Origin: Apiosordaria backusii
Taxonomy: Eukaryota; Ascomycota; Sordariomycetes; Sordariales; Lasiosphaeriaceae
Direction of reading: 5' to 3'
Length of the DNA: 64,000 nt
Assembly (NCBI GenBank): GCA_030549205.1
Contig: JAUKTV010000003.1
Span: 868,001-932,000, forward strand
This document shows, one piece after another, positions 55,804 through 64,000 of the stretch (the first letter of the stretch is position 1; every line of letters begins with the position of its first letter). The notes beneath the pieces are model-generated. The model saw nothing but the letters and a program-made list of their open reading frames with translations, was not told where the DNA came from and did not search any database. The translations under genes were made by a program, and so were the position numbers.

Positions 55804-57797
55804 ATACCTAGCGCTGCTGCGGTTAGATAGCAACACATTTACGCTCTCCCTCGCATTGGCCGTATTCCAAATGCTGTCCCTGCCGCCCTTCCGCCACTCA
55901 TCGCCGTTTACCCCGTTGCCTCTCGCTGATTCGCCAAGGATAATGTCCAAATCCCTTTTCTGCGAGGACAGCCAATTCCGGACAAATCCTACCGGGTCGC
56001 TGGCCATCGAAGTGAAAAAAGTATGCCTGGCTTTGGACTCGGCAAGGGCTTGGCAGACAGTTGCCAGCTGGTCGTCGAGGCGCGCGATTTCTTTCAGCAT
56101 GCCGGCGTGCTGTGGGTTGGGGTTGTGCAGGAAAGAGAGATACTTGGCGCGCATGGGGTCGTCAACTGCGACGGTGACGTCGTAGATGGTGGGCGTGGGG
56201 TTCTTGTGGAACTCCTCGTCAACGCGGATGGTATAAGGAAGTTTGATGGGGGGCAAGGGGCGTAGGTGGGGTGTGATGTAGTCGGGGAGCTGACCAATGG
56301 TGCCCATGTCGCGGCCGATGAGCTTTTTGAGATAGTCGTCGCACCGGAAATTGCGGGTCTCTTCATCCTCCTGCAGGTTGAAAAGTTTGATGTATTCATA
56401 GACGGCCAAAGTGGCTTCTTTCAGAGTAGCATCTGTCTCATCGATGATGTCGGCCAGTTCCGGGCTTACCGCAAAACGCTCAGGTTCTTCGTGTCTGAAC
56501 AAGTTGATGGTAATGTTCAAATTCTCATCTCCGGGCCGCTTGAACGCAAACTCGTCAAAATCGGCAATTGCGGGGAGATTTTGTGCTCCCGAGGGCGTCT
56601 TGTCTGGCTTCTTCCATTCGACGATGGTCTCGTTTCCTTGAGTTCCAGGTTTTGGGCGATCAGGCTCAACCGTCAGGGCCTTGAAGAAGTGCGCGAATCT
56701 GGTCCGCTGGCCGGGCTTAGCAGGAGCAGCCTTTTGTTGCGGCTTGTCGTCGGTGTCCATTTTGTCGCCATCGGCTTCCTTATCAGCCTCGTCCTCGCCA
56801 CTACTTTTGTCCTTGTCCAAGTCGAGTGGGTCGTCGAGTAGTCGTCCCTCAATTGTGACGCGGTAGGTGGCTTCCGAAGTCGAAGAAAAGTCAAAGCTAT
56901 CGATGTTGGTTGCATTTGTCTGCCAGTACTGGTCCTCGACCGTGTTGGTGATCCAAATGCGCAGTTTCCGGTAATGCTGTTGGCCCGAGGTATTAGAAAT
57001 TTGGGCCATGCTGAGCTAAATTGATCAAACATACCTTGGTATTGCGGGCCAGTGAGTCCATAATATCCAGCTTCTTGCGCGTCATGGTAGCATCAAGCCG
57101 GCGTTCAAAGTCACGCAGCTTCCTGTAGGCAACTGCCAGGTCAGGGCCACCCACGAGCAGCTCGTCGATGCCATCGGGGAGGTTCTTGTCAGTGGGCTTG
57201 CGGCTTCTGATCTTGGCACGTTGATTGGCCTGTTGAGCTTGGTAATGTTGCTGGTTGATTTGCGCCGCCGTCATAGGCACCTGGGGATGAGGGCCCGCTG
57301 ACATCATGGGGCCTGTGGACGGAAGCGAGAGGTTAGATATTGGTGGTATAGTTTCCAGGTTGTGATGGACAAGTAGCAGTAATCGAAGATGCGTGTGTGC
57401 GAATGAAGCGTAAAAGAAGAGACGATGGGCGGGAAGTAGAGAGAGAAACCTTAAGGTCAAGCTCCACCATGCCAATGGTCGGGGACTCTGAGAGCCAGGG
57501 CCAACCCAAGTAGGCTCAAGGCAAAAAGCGGAGCGGGATTGGGGAAGGAGGGACGGGACCGGGGGTGGCCATGGAGTCATGTCCGGCAATGATGGGCACG
57601 ATGGGAAAAAAGGATGAGATGAAGGCGATCTCCAAATGAAGTCACTTACCGATGCCGCCTCGGCGGTGCGAAGCTCCTGACCTCGGGGGTGCATGAGGAC
57701 CGGGATGTCCACCGTGGCTGCCATGGCCGTGTCCTCCCCCGTGAGGGCCATGGCCATGGGGGGTGGCGTACCCACGGAATTGTGGTTGGGGCTGCAT
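55789..57797 (-). CDS. snf12: SWI/SNF (BAF60-type) chromatin remodelling subunit SWP73/SNF12
   Basis: complement(55789..56976, 57035..57312, 57650..57797), 537 aa. The start was chosen at the ATG at 57797 (MQPQPQFRGYATPHG); the open frame further upstream lacks an ATG. Intron 1 is long (337 bp, GTAAGT donor, CACAG acceptor) and intron 2 is 58 bp. The N-terminus is Gly/His/Pro-rich. It is followed by the family core KNLPDGIDELLVGGPDLAV, then FERRLDATMTRKKLDIMD and HYRKLRIWITNTVEDQYW, and a SWIB domain at about 309-386 (YEYIKLFNLQ, FRCDDYLKKLIG and LPDYITPHLRPLPPIKL). It is a structural subunit of SWI/SNF that links the ATPase to transcription factors. The last four codons come from the shared 57-bp module. 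Confidence 0.9.
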
Positions 57798-58218
57798 TGG
57801 GTCGATTGGCGCTTCCCTAGTCTGGAGCGTAGTGTCGCTCTCGTCCGACAAAAGGTGGGCGATTGCACGTTGCGTTGAATGGCGGATGCAGGCACGTCAA
57901 TCGCGTCGTTGCTTTCTCCAACAGTCTGGTGGAGTTAGGTTGTTGTGTGGAAAAGTCGCTGGCGTTCCTGCCGGCCACTGGCTTAGTTGAGCTAGAAGGA
58001 CCCACACCTTCTTGGCACTTGTCGTAACAGCTTTAGTCTCCAAAGCGTACGTCCTTTTATTGATGCCTTACTTGTAAGGCTTCAAGAAAAGAAGCTAGGA
58101 GACTTCCCATTTTATACATTCTTAATTGGCCAGTAAGCCTGTACATGCTACTTTGCAAGCCCGGCCACTGCAGACTACTGTAAGCTATACTGTAAGTAGT
58201 GAGTAGTAGGCTTGTGGA

Positions 58219-58266
58219 AGCTGTAGGAGCTGTAGGAGCTGTAGGAGCTGTAGGAGCTGTAAGAGC
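58219..58266. repeat. 9-bp tandem repeat (GCTGTAGGA)n
   Basis: Five copies, the last with one G-to-A change. Non-coding. Confidence 0.9.
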
Positions 58267-58286
58267 CAGTAGTAGGAATAATGGGA

Positions 58287-58301
58287 TTAGGGTTAGGGTT
58301 A
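58287..58301. repeat. Telomere-like (TTAGGG)2 motif
   Basis: TTAGGGTTAGGGTTA inside the repeat-rich block. It is the fungal telomere unit, but with only two and a half units it can also arise by chance or by break repair. Confidence 0.7.
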
Positions 58302-58490
58302 TGTGTGCGTAGTGTGCTAGATTAAGAAAAGAAGTTAAGAGACTTCCTATTTTATATCTGAAAGTAAAAAAAAAAATAAGTTAAATGACATGCAAACGGA
58401 CAGCGTGATAATAATAGGTGTCAAATTGATTGAATTGAATTGATTGTCAAGAAGAAGAGGCTAGTGCTGACAAGCTATTTTAGTATCCTC

Positions 58491-58564
58491 CACAGGTTGT
58501 GCATGCCCATGCACAACATGATGCCCACACAGGTTGTGCATACCCATGCACAATATGATGCCTA
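58491..58564. repeat. 37-bp tandem duplicate carrying a palindrome
   Basis: Two tandem 37-bp units. Unit 1 contains a perfect 10-bp inverted repeat, GTTGTGCATG-CC-CATGCACAAC (58496-58517). Unit 2 differs by three transitions, which shorten the palindrome arms to eight bases. Confidence 0.9.
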
Positions 58565-58597
58565 AGCTTTTCGTATCATTAAACTTTAACTACATTA

Positions 58598-58817
58598 GCA
58601 AGCACTGCTTTCTTTAGCATCTAATGCTGGCAAGCGCTGCTCTCTTTAGTATCTAACACTAGCAAGCGCTGCTCTCTTTAGCATCCAACGCTAGCAAGCG
58701 CTGCTCTCTTTAGCGTCCAACGCTAGCAAGCGCTGCTCTCTTTAGTGTCTAATGCCAGCAAGCGCTGCTCTTTTTAACGATAACGAAGATATCTAATGCT
58801 AACAAGCGCTACTTTTT
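58598..58817. repeat. 32-bp tandem array (GCAAGCGCTGCTCTCTTTAG...)
   Basis: About seven units of 32 bp. Unit differences are dominated by C/T and G/A exchanges (CGCTA to CACTA, GCATCC to GTATCT). Decays into AT-rich sequence on the right. Contains no spacers, so it is not a CRISPR array. Confidence 0.9.
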
Positions 58818-59369
58818 AAAATACCACTCTTATAAGTAAAATAAGGTTTAATAGTTATTTATACTAGTAAGTACTTAATAATATATAACAAGGTATAGAT
58901 AGCTAGTCTTAGTAGCTCAGACTAGTACGTCGCATATATCCTAAGCCTTACCTCCTACCTATACTCCAGCTAGCTAATCAGAAGCCTACATTCCACAATA
59001 GCGATAACTGGTCTGAAGCCTAAAGTAGAATTTTAAAATAAAATATGACCTTTTCTATTACTACTAGGCTAATTAGATCACAATTAGGACTAAATTTACA
59101 TAGTAGTATAAGACTATATAGACTATATTACTGTAAAAACCTAGTTTAAATAGTAGCTCAATTGGCTCAAGGGTAATAAAAAAGGTATATATATATGTAT
59201 ATATATATTTATATTATATTCAGTATATCTTTTATATATTTATAGTTATTTTAGATATTAAGATATTTAAGTATAAATATTAAAAAAGTAATGTTTTTTA
59301 GGCTATGATAGCTAAAAATGTGCATTGCTATCTCAGACCTCTTTCTCTTAGTTGCCAGAATAGACCCAC
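58818..59369. other. AT-rich, RIP-like sequence
   Basis: Strongly AT-rich with TA-rich runs (for example 59180-59240), no open frame of interest and no recognisable transposon. Base composition and neighbouring transition-biased repeats fit RIP-mutated repetitive DNA. Confidence 0.7.
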
Positions 59370-59370
59370 T

Positions 59371-59379
59371 TATATATGG
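59371..59379 (+). promoter_or_regulatory. Possible TATA box of the APH kinase gene
   Basis: TATATATGG about 125 bases upstream of the ATG at 59501, at the boundary where composition changes from AT-rich to normal. Confidence 0.5.
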
Positions 59380-59500
59380 AAGTGGCCAGTGCAGCCAGAC
59401 TTGGCCGGCCGGCAAAAAAGAAAGAGGTCTGAGCTCTAAGACTACCCTGACCCCATTTGAGACAACATTCAAAACAGTCACTACCTAATACTCCGTAAAG

Positions 59501-60751
59501 ATGGGTGACTCGCCTCAGCGGGGCCACCAGGACCATCTTGTGGAGCAGGAAATCGAGAAGGCGCATGAGTTAGCCAATACTCTCACCCTCAATCGTTTGA
59601 CCTCAAAACACAAGGGCAATCCAGCCGTCGACTTAGCGCACATCTTGAAGCAGCAGGCGAATGCGTATCCACAACTTCGGGGCAGCCTCGAGCAGGCGGT
59701 GCAGAGAAAGGCCGCGACAAGGGACCGGGAAAGAGCGCCGGAGAGGAGCGCGAAGGAAACGACTCAAACGAGCTGCCCTGATGCACAACCTGAAATGGGC
59801 GACTTTCTCATTGACGGGCCTATCCAGATCACCCATCCTCTCGGTAAGAGGATCGTGGAACTTGCTGGCTTGACAAATTTCCCACCCGAGGCGGCTTCGC
59901 AGCATGCAGCCGAGCTAGCCATGGGGATTAACAAGGCAATCGAGAAGGGGAAGATACTGTGGAAGTTGCACGGAACTGTGGTCTTAGGCCTCGGCGCATC
60001 GGAAGTTGTTAAGATTGGAACTTCGCTCGACCTCGACGAGGTTACGAACCTGAGTTATATCAACGCCTACGTGCCAGCTGTTCCAGCACCGTCATGCCTA
60101 GGCTGTTTAACAGCCAAGCAGAGGACTTATTTCTTCATGTCCCGATCGGACGGCGTCACTCTCGAAACGCTGTGGGCGGATCTCTCCATTGAGGACAAGT
60201 TGTCGATAAAAGCGCAGCTCAATACTATATTCCATTCACTGCGCAAAGCACTCAGACCGCCCCATCTGAGTCAAGATGGCATGCCGAAGTTCGGCAGTTT
60301 TGCGTCGGCAATTTGCAAAGACATGAGGAGGCAGCAGCGCATGAGCGCAGCCACAATTCGGAACGAGGCCCAGTTCAACGACTTCCTCTGTCACCAGACT
60401 GGCAGGTCCGCCACTCCGTGGGTCAGGATGATTCGGTCTGCGATGCGAGACGACCATCGGTTGGTCATGACGCACGCCGACTTGCATCCCAGGAATATCA
60501 TGGTGAGATGGGAGGGGTGTGAGGAGGAAGGCACTGGCCGCGGAAGGGAGAGGAGGGTCCGAATAAGCGCGCTCCTTGACTGGGAGTCAAGCGGCTGGTA
60601 TCCAGAGTACTGGGAATTCGTAAAAGCGCTCTCGACAATCAATGTGCGGGGTAAGATGGCCGACTGGCTCGAATACCTTCCGACAGAGGCGATTGGGACC
60701 TGGCCGGTGGAGTTGTCAATCGACTCACTCCTTGACCGTTGGCTTGGATGA
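59501..60751 (+). CDS. APH/protein-kinase-like phosphotransferase
   Basis: Single exon, 416 aa. The first ~95 residues are polar and Arg/Gln-rich. The kinase-like fold follows: GTVVLGLGASEVVKIGTSL fits the glycine-rich/beta-3 region with the ATP-binding Lys, and YFFMSRSDGVTLETLW is the hinge. The catalytic loop is MTHADLHPRNIMV, with Asp as general base and Asn as metal ligand, and the metal-binding Asp sits in ALLDWESSGWYPEYWE (DFG equivalent). This matches the APH family (aminoglycoside/hydroxyurea phosphotransferase-like), which is greatly expanded in filamentous fungi, mostly with unknown small-molecule substrates. The catalytic residues look intact. It stands between two repeat blocks, which suggests a mobile or recently moved gene. 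Confidence 0.82.
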   Translation: MGDSPQRGHQDHLVEQEIEKAHELANTLTLNRLTSKHKGNPAVDLAHILKQQANAYPQLRGSLEQAVQRKAATRDRERAPERSAKETTQTSCPDAQPEMGDFLIDGPIQITHPLGKRIVELAGLTNFPPEAASQHAAELAMGINKAIEKGKILWKLHGTVVLGLGASEVVKIGTSLDLDEVTNLSYINAYVPAVPAPSCLGCLTAKQRTYFFMSRSDGVTLETLWADLSIEDKLSIKAQLNTIFHSLRKALRPPHLSQDGMPKFGSFASAICKDMRRQQRMSAATIRNEAQFNDFLCHQTGRSATPWVRMIRSAMRDDHRLVMTHADLHPRNIMVRWEGCEEEGTGRGRERRVRISALLDWESSGWYPEYWEFVKALSTINVRGKMADWLEYLPTEAIGTWPVELSIDSLLDRWLG

Positions 60752-61309
60752 ATTCCGATGAAACTGGCGGTTAGGTAGTCACATCCTGCATTACCTCTGC
60801 TCTCATAGCTGGAGCTTGGCGAGCAGGTGCTGGAGGCAGGCTGAGAGGGTTGTGCTGCCATCTAAGGGGCAGCTATTGCGTATGTGGCCGGTGTGGGATG
60901 TCGTGGTCTGTTGGTCAAGAAGTGGCCGTTGTCTTTCGGTGCTGGTATAGTGTCGATGTCGATATACGGTAAGTCGGCATTGTTTCTCGGGGTGGCGATA
61001 TTGTACTGAGGGGAACTCGCTGTACCCGTGGCTGGCTGTGAGCTTGCCATGGCAGGTCGAGGCCTGTTCCCGTATTCAACGGTATGTCTTGCTCGATGGA
61101 CTGGACCGAGTCTCCCTGGCCCACCCATTTTCTCTACAACCGCAAGCGAATACTCCTCAAGATCGAGACATTGGCGACCTGCCAGACGCACCACAAGCGT
61201 CACACATGCCTGTGCTCAGCACCGAGGAGCTCTTACGTGCCACCCTCGGTGAGGAGTACAGACCCCCCAGGACGGTCCAGTCCATCGAGCAGGGCCTCGA
61301 AAAATGGTC
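60752..61309. other. Intergenic between the APH gene and a repeat array
   Basis: Short frames on both strands (for example minus 60862-61203, plus 61038-61328) have balanced composition but no domain, and read into the repeat. A near-perfect inverted repeat lies inside (61091-61290). Confidence 0.45.
61091..61290. repeat. 18-bp perfect inverted repeat
   Basis: GCTCGATGGACTGGACCG at 61091-61108 is the exact reverse complement of 61273-61290. The loop is about 164 bases. The arms could be remains of a small inverted-repeat element; no flanking target duplication was identified. Confidence 0.85.
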
Positions 61310-61394
61310 AGTAGGCGTCCAAACATAGTCAAAAGGCCTCCAAAGATAGTCGATAGGCCTTTAAAATGGGTTGATAGCCATTTAAATGTGATGC
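61310..61394. repeat. Short array of AGTCAAAAGGCCTCCAAAG-type units
   Basis: Three to four imperfect units of the same type as the 55230-55746 array (ATAGTCGATAGGCCTTTAAA and relatives). Lies immediately downstream, in the gene sense, of the 57-bp module copy B. Confidence 0.85.
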
Positions 61395-61451
61395 CATAGA
61401 GGCAACAAAACAAGCCTTATGATACAAATTCACTCCTTATTTCCTCTCGTT
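61395..61451 (-). repeat. 57-bp gene-end module, copy B (FET3 3' end)
   Basis: Second copy of the module at 55747-55803, same orientation relative to its host gene. It encodes the last four residues Asn-Glu-Arg-Lys and the TAA stop of the ferroxidase. Confidence 0.92.
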
Positions 61452-63754
61452 CACTCGATCCTCATCCACCAAAGTCGAGTCCGTCCGCATGTCGGTCAGC
61501 TCCACATCCCCAGCCCCATCTTGCTGCCCCTCTATGCGCACTTTCTTTTCCTCCCCTTCATTGACGCCCTCTGCAAAGCCATACCAGGCGATGGTGATCA
61601 CCCCAAGTATCCCTGTCAGACAGCTAAACACGAAGGCAACAATGCCCGAGCTGGTATACCTGTTTTGCAACCAAAAAATGTTATTACCATGATCACTCCA
61701 AAAAGAACACTCATCATTGCCCCATATCAAGTCATCATCATCACTGTCTGTCTCTTCCCACTCCAACATACGATAACCATCCCCTTCGTTCTCGGAATCG
61801 GTATGATAGAAACGCGGCTCTGGTGAAGTAACGTACCCGTCAGGCAACCGGTCAGGCGGTGCATTCTCTCCATCCAAATTCAGGAAATCCGTGGCATTTC
61901 CGGCGGCATTCCCCTCTGTTGGGATTTTCATCTTCTCGCAGACTTCAAGGTGATCAGGCGGAATGGTAAGAGACTGTTGAATTTCGAGGGGTGCTTCGAC
62001 AAAGGTTGCCATGAGGCCGGATTGTACGTGCCACTCTATGTGGCAGTGAAAGAGCCAGACACCTATTTTCACATGTTAGGAATGACACAATAAAGGGGGG
62101 CGAAGCAGACAAGACCTGGATTGTCCGCCTTGAAGCGCAGCACCAAATTCCCGTTTGGGTGCACAACAACAGTATCCCTTCGCATAGGCACACGTGCGAA
62201 ATCCGATGAGGTGATGTTGGAGTCTTGAAATGGCCCTGCATCAGGCTCAGAGCGCCAAACGACCTGGAAGTTGTGGCCATGGAGGTGGAACGGGTGTGTT
62301 CCAGGGTCGAAGTTGTTCAACACTATCTCCACAATGTCATTTTTCTTGAGAACGATGGTGTGAGTGTGGGTACCGTAAACCGTCGGGTTGGTTGCGAGAT
62401 CTTTCGAGGTCATGACTGTGTAAAGGGTAGGAACCTTGGGAGGAACATATGTCACGTTGTTGAAGAAGGCACTGAACAGTGGTTAGAATAGGAAATGCAA
62501 AAAAACAAGAGGCACGTACTAATTGGCTCCATCACGAAGATTGTCCATCATTACGTCCAGCTGAACCACTTGGTCTGGTTCACCGAGGAGAGCTTGATTA
62601 TCTAGCGGTGCCAGCCTCACGTCATCAACAGGACTGAAAGGTTCATACAGGTCGGCCGGAACTGGCAAAGCCTTCTTTTCGTCGTATACCAGCCACCCGG
62701 TTATGTTGGACTCGAAGTTTGTCGACGGGTTATCAAAGAGATTCTAATTAATCCAGTTAGCTACGAGTTTGAATCGGAACGGGCGACTCACCAAATCCAT
62801 GCTGGCAATAAACGGAAAGTTTGCCGAGGTGTCTGCTTTGGTCGTGATCAGAAAGCTGCAGCGCTGACCAGGAGTCAGGTATATCATGTTCGTTTCCACT
62901 AGCTGTGTATAAACACCGTCGATCATGATAATGGTCATGCTGTGCCCCTCAAACCAGATGTAGACATTGGCAAAAGCGCCCATGTTGATCATATCAAAAC
63001 GATATGTCGTCTTGGGTTTCACCGCGATAGTTGCGTTTAATGCGTCGTTGAAGAGTCCTGAATCTGGCACTGGCTCTGCTCCTGTCGGGTTGGCTTTGCT
63101 CATGAACCATCCGATCAGTTCCGGCATGTTGTCATGGTACCAGTCTGAGACGGTGAGAAGCTGTGTTTCGCTATACTTGTCCTCAAAGGGGTTGTCAGGG
63201 TCGTGAACAATGAGAGGCCCTCGTAAACCGTCTGGATATTGGCCGTGAACATGTGAGTGATACCAGTAGATGCCAGGCTGGGTGACGGTGAAATTGTAAG
63301 TGAAGCTTGATCCAGGAGGAATTGGGCACTGGGAGACATGAACAGGTCCATCCATGTGCGTCTCATTCCGGAGATAGATGCCGTGGAAGTGAAGAGAGGT
63401 AGGTTGACCCCCCAACAGGTTGAGAAGGTTGACGATGATGCGGTCCCCAACCGTGACCTCAATCACAGGCAGAGGCCATTTACCGTTGATGCCAATGACT
63501 GGCTTGGCAGCATCACCCTTGGCGGCATCGCCATCGCCATCGGGGTCATCGGGGTTGGCAAAGACCCAAGAGACATTGAAGTTGAAGATGTGGGTTCCGT
63601 CGATATGAGTGTGCCAAAGTGTGGGATCGTGAGGTTTGCGGTCAACAACATGAGCGGCCCCGAGTTGCTGAGCATGACTAGAAAGACAAAGACCAAACAA
63701 AAGAAGAAATATCCAAAGCAGTGAGCTTGGAGATCCAGAGATGCCGTGATCCAT
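61437..63754 (-). CDS. fet3: Fet3-type multicopper ferroxidase
   Basis: complement(61437..61659, 61837..62062, 62116..62471, 62520..62743, 62792..63754), 663 aa. The start is the ATG at 63754 ([13 protein letters not shown]) with a signal peptide to about residue 28. All four copper-ligand blocks are present: [23 protein letters not shown] and [14 protein letters not shown] matches the yeast Fet3 region holding the ferroxidase Glu. The C-terminus has one membrane helix ([20 protein letters not shown]) and a cytosolic tail. It therefore resembles the plasma-membrane ferroxidase that oxidises Fe(II) for the permease Ftr1. Ftr1 is not in the window; the 246 bases upstream are only promoter. The introns are 48, 48, 53 and 177 bp; the last is stop-free and a multiple of three (see findings). 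Without that splice the protein would be 722 aa. Confidence 0.9.
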
Positions 63755-63847
63755 ATTGGCTTTCGTCTTCAAGAGGCACACATGATTTTGAAGTCGGGAG
63801 AGGAATCAAGGTATGGTTCAACCAGGCAAGGCCCAACAAAACCTCCG

Positions 63848-63856
63848 TTATCCGAT
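63848..63856 (-). promoter_or_regulatory. GATA site resembling the SreA/Sre iron-repressor element
   Basis: The minus strand reads ATCGGATAA, about 95 bases upstream of the ferroxidase ATG. It is one mismatch from ATCWGATAA, the element bound by iron-regulatory GATA factors in fungi. A single GATA core occurs often by chance, so this is suggestive only. Confidence 0.35.
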
Positions 63857-64000
63857 GGGAATTTTCTCTGCAGAAAAACAATACCCCGCCATCGAAAATT
63901 CTGGTCCCCTTGATTTGGATGGAGATGAGGCAGGTGCGAGTAGCCGTCTTTCAACCTGCGACTGCCCTTCAAGTCACCACAGCGGTAGGGTAGGACAACA

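Larger units (their letters stand above)
58084..58355. repeat. 32-bp direct repeat pair, 240 bp apart
   Basis: 58084-58115 and 58324-58355 share the AAGAAAAGAAG...GAGACTTCC/TAT frame of 32 bases. The three differences are all transitions. Confidence 0.85.

Noticed and set aside
56993..57895. 300-aa minus-strand ORF as the start of SWP73
   Set aside because: It reads through the 337-bp first intron in the wrong frame. The His/Gly-rich exon 1 with GTAAGT donor is the better start, and the ORF's upstream part lacks protein-like composition.
54999..58817. CRISPR array
   Set aside because: Regular 21-bp, ~20-bp and 32-bp repeats occur, but they are contiguous without unique spacers, lie in a eukaryotic genome, and no cas genes are present.
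61216..61413. Minus-strand 65-aa ORF near FET3
   Set aside because: It is a translation of the repeat array and module flank.
63755..64000. Divergent Ftr1 iron permease next to FET3
   Set aside because: Fet3 and Ftr1 genes are often adjacent and divergent, but the 246 bases available hold no multipass membrane frame; the window ends too soon to tell.

Overview
The window is nuclear DNA of a filamentous ascomycete (Pezizomycotina), most likely a Sordariomycete close to the Sordariales. The evidence is the short introns (48-90 bp) with GT..AG ends and CTAAC/CTGAC branch sites. The gene set also fits: a CFEM-Pth11 receptor, a Zn2Cys6 regulator, a CAP20/perilipin, a HET-domain gene and a Fet3 ferroxidase. 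Repeat copies differ almost only by transitions, as expected from repeat-induced point mutation (RIP). Coordinates of spliced genes are hand-built from splice motifs and reading phase.

Left third (1-29 kb) is ordinary gene space: a DUF2470 membrane protein (-), a CFEM-domain Pth11-like GPCR with a 15-bp minisatellite in its tail (-), a 902-aa Zn2Cys6 factor (-) divergent from a secreted acid phosphatase (+), a large disordered protein (+), a CAP20-type perilipin (+), a TBC Rab-GAP (-) and a single-pass Ser/Thr-rich surface protein (-).

Middle (29-51 kb): a HET-domain gene that looks decayed (-), an SDR oxidoreductase (+), a Siw14/Oca-type phosphatase with a C-terminal membrane anchor (+), a small Aim19-like membrane protein (-) divergent from a DnaJ/Hlj1-type ER co-chaperone (+) whose frame is broken at a G tract, a hidden two-exon 79-aa gene (-), a RING-H2 protein (+), and a divergently transcribed pair of paralogous secreted thaumatin-like proteins.

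Right end (51-64 kb) is a rearranged, repeat-rich neighbourhood. Two hypothetical genes are followed by a 194-bp gap-free duplicate of part of the SWI/SNF subunit gene SWP73 and a truncated coding fragment. Next come degenerate minisatellite arrays, the intact SWP73 gene, and about 1.5 kb of AT-rich, RIP-like tandem repeats with a two-unit telomere-like motif. An intronless APH-family kinase and a Fet3 multicopper ferroxidase complete the window. The most unusual observation is a 57-bp module that forms the last four codons, stop codon and 3' flank of two unrelated genes (SWP73 and FET3); both proteins therefore end in the same tetrapeptide NERK, and the same array family lies downstream of both.

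I found no rRNA, convincing tRNA, CRISPR array, intact transposon or secondary-metabolite core enzyme.
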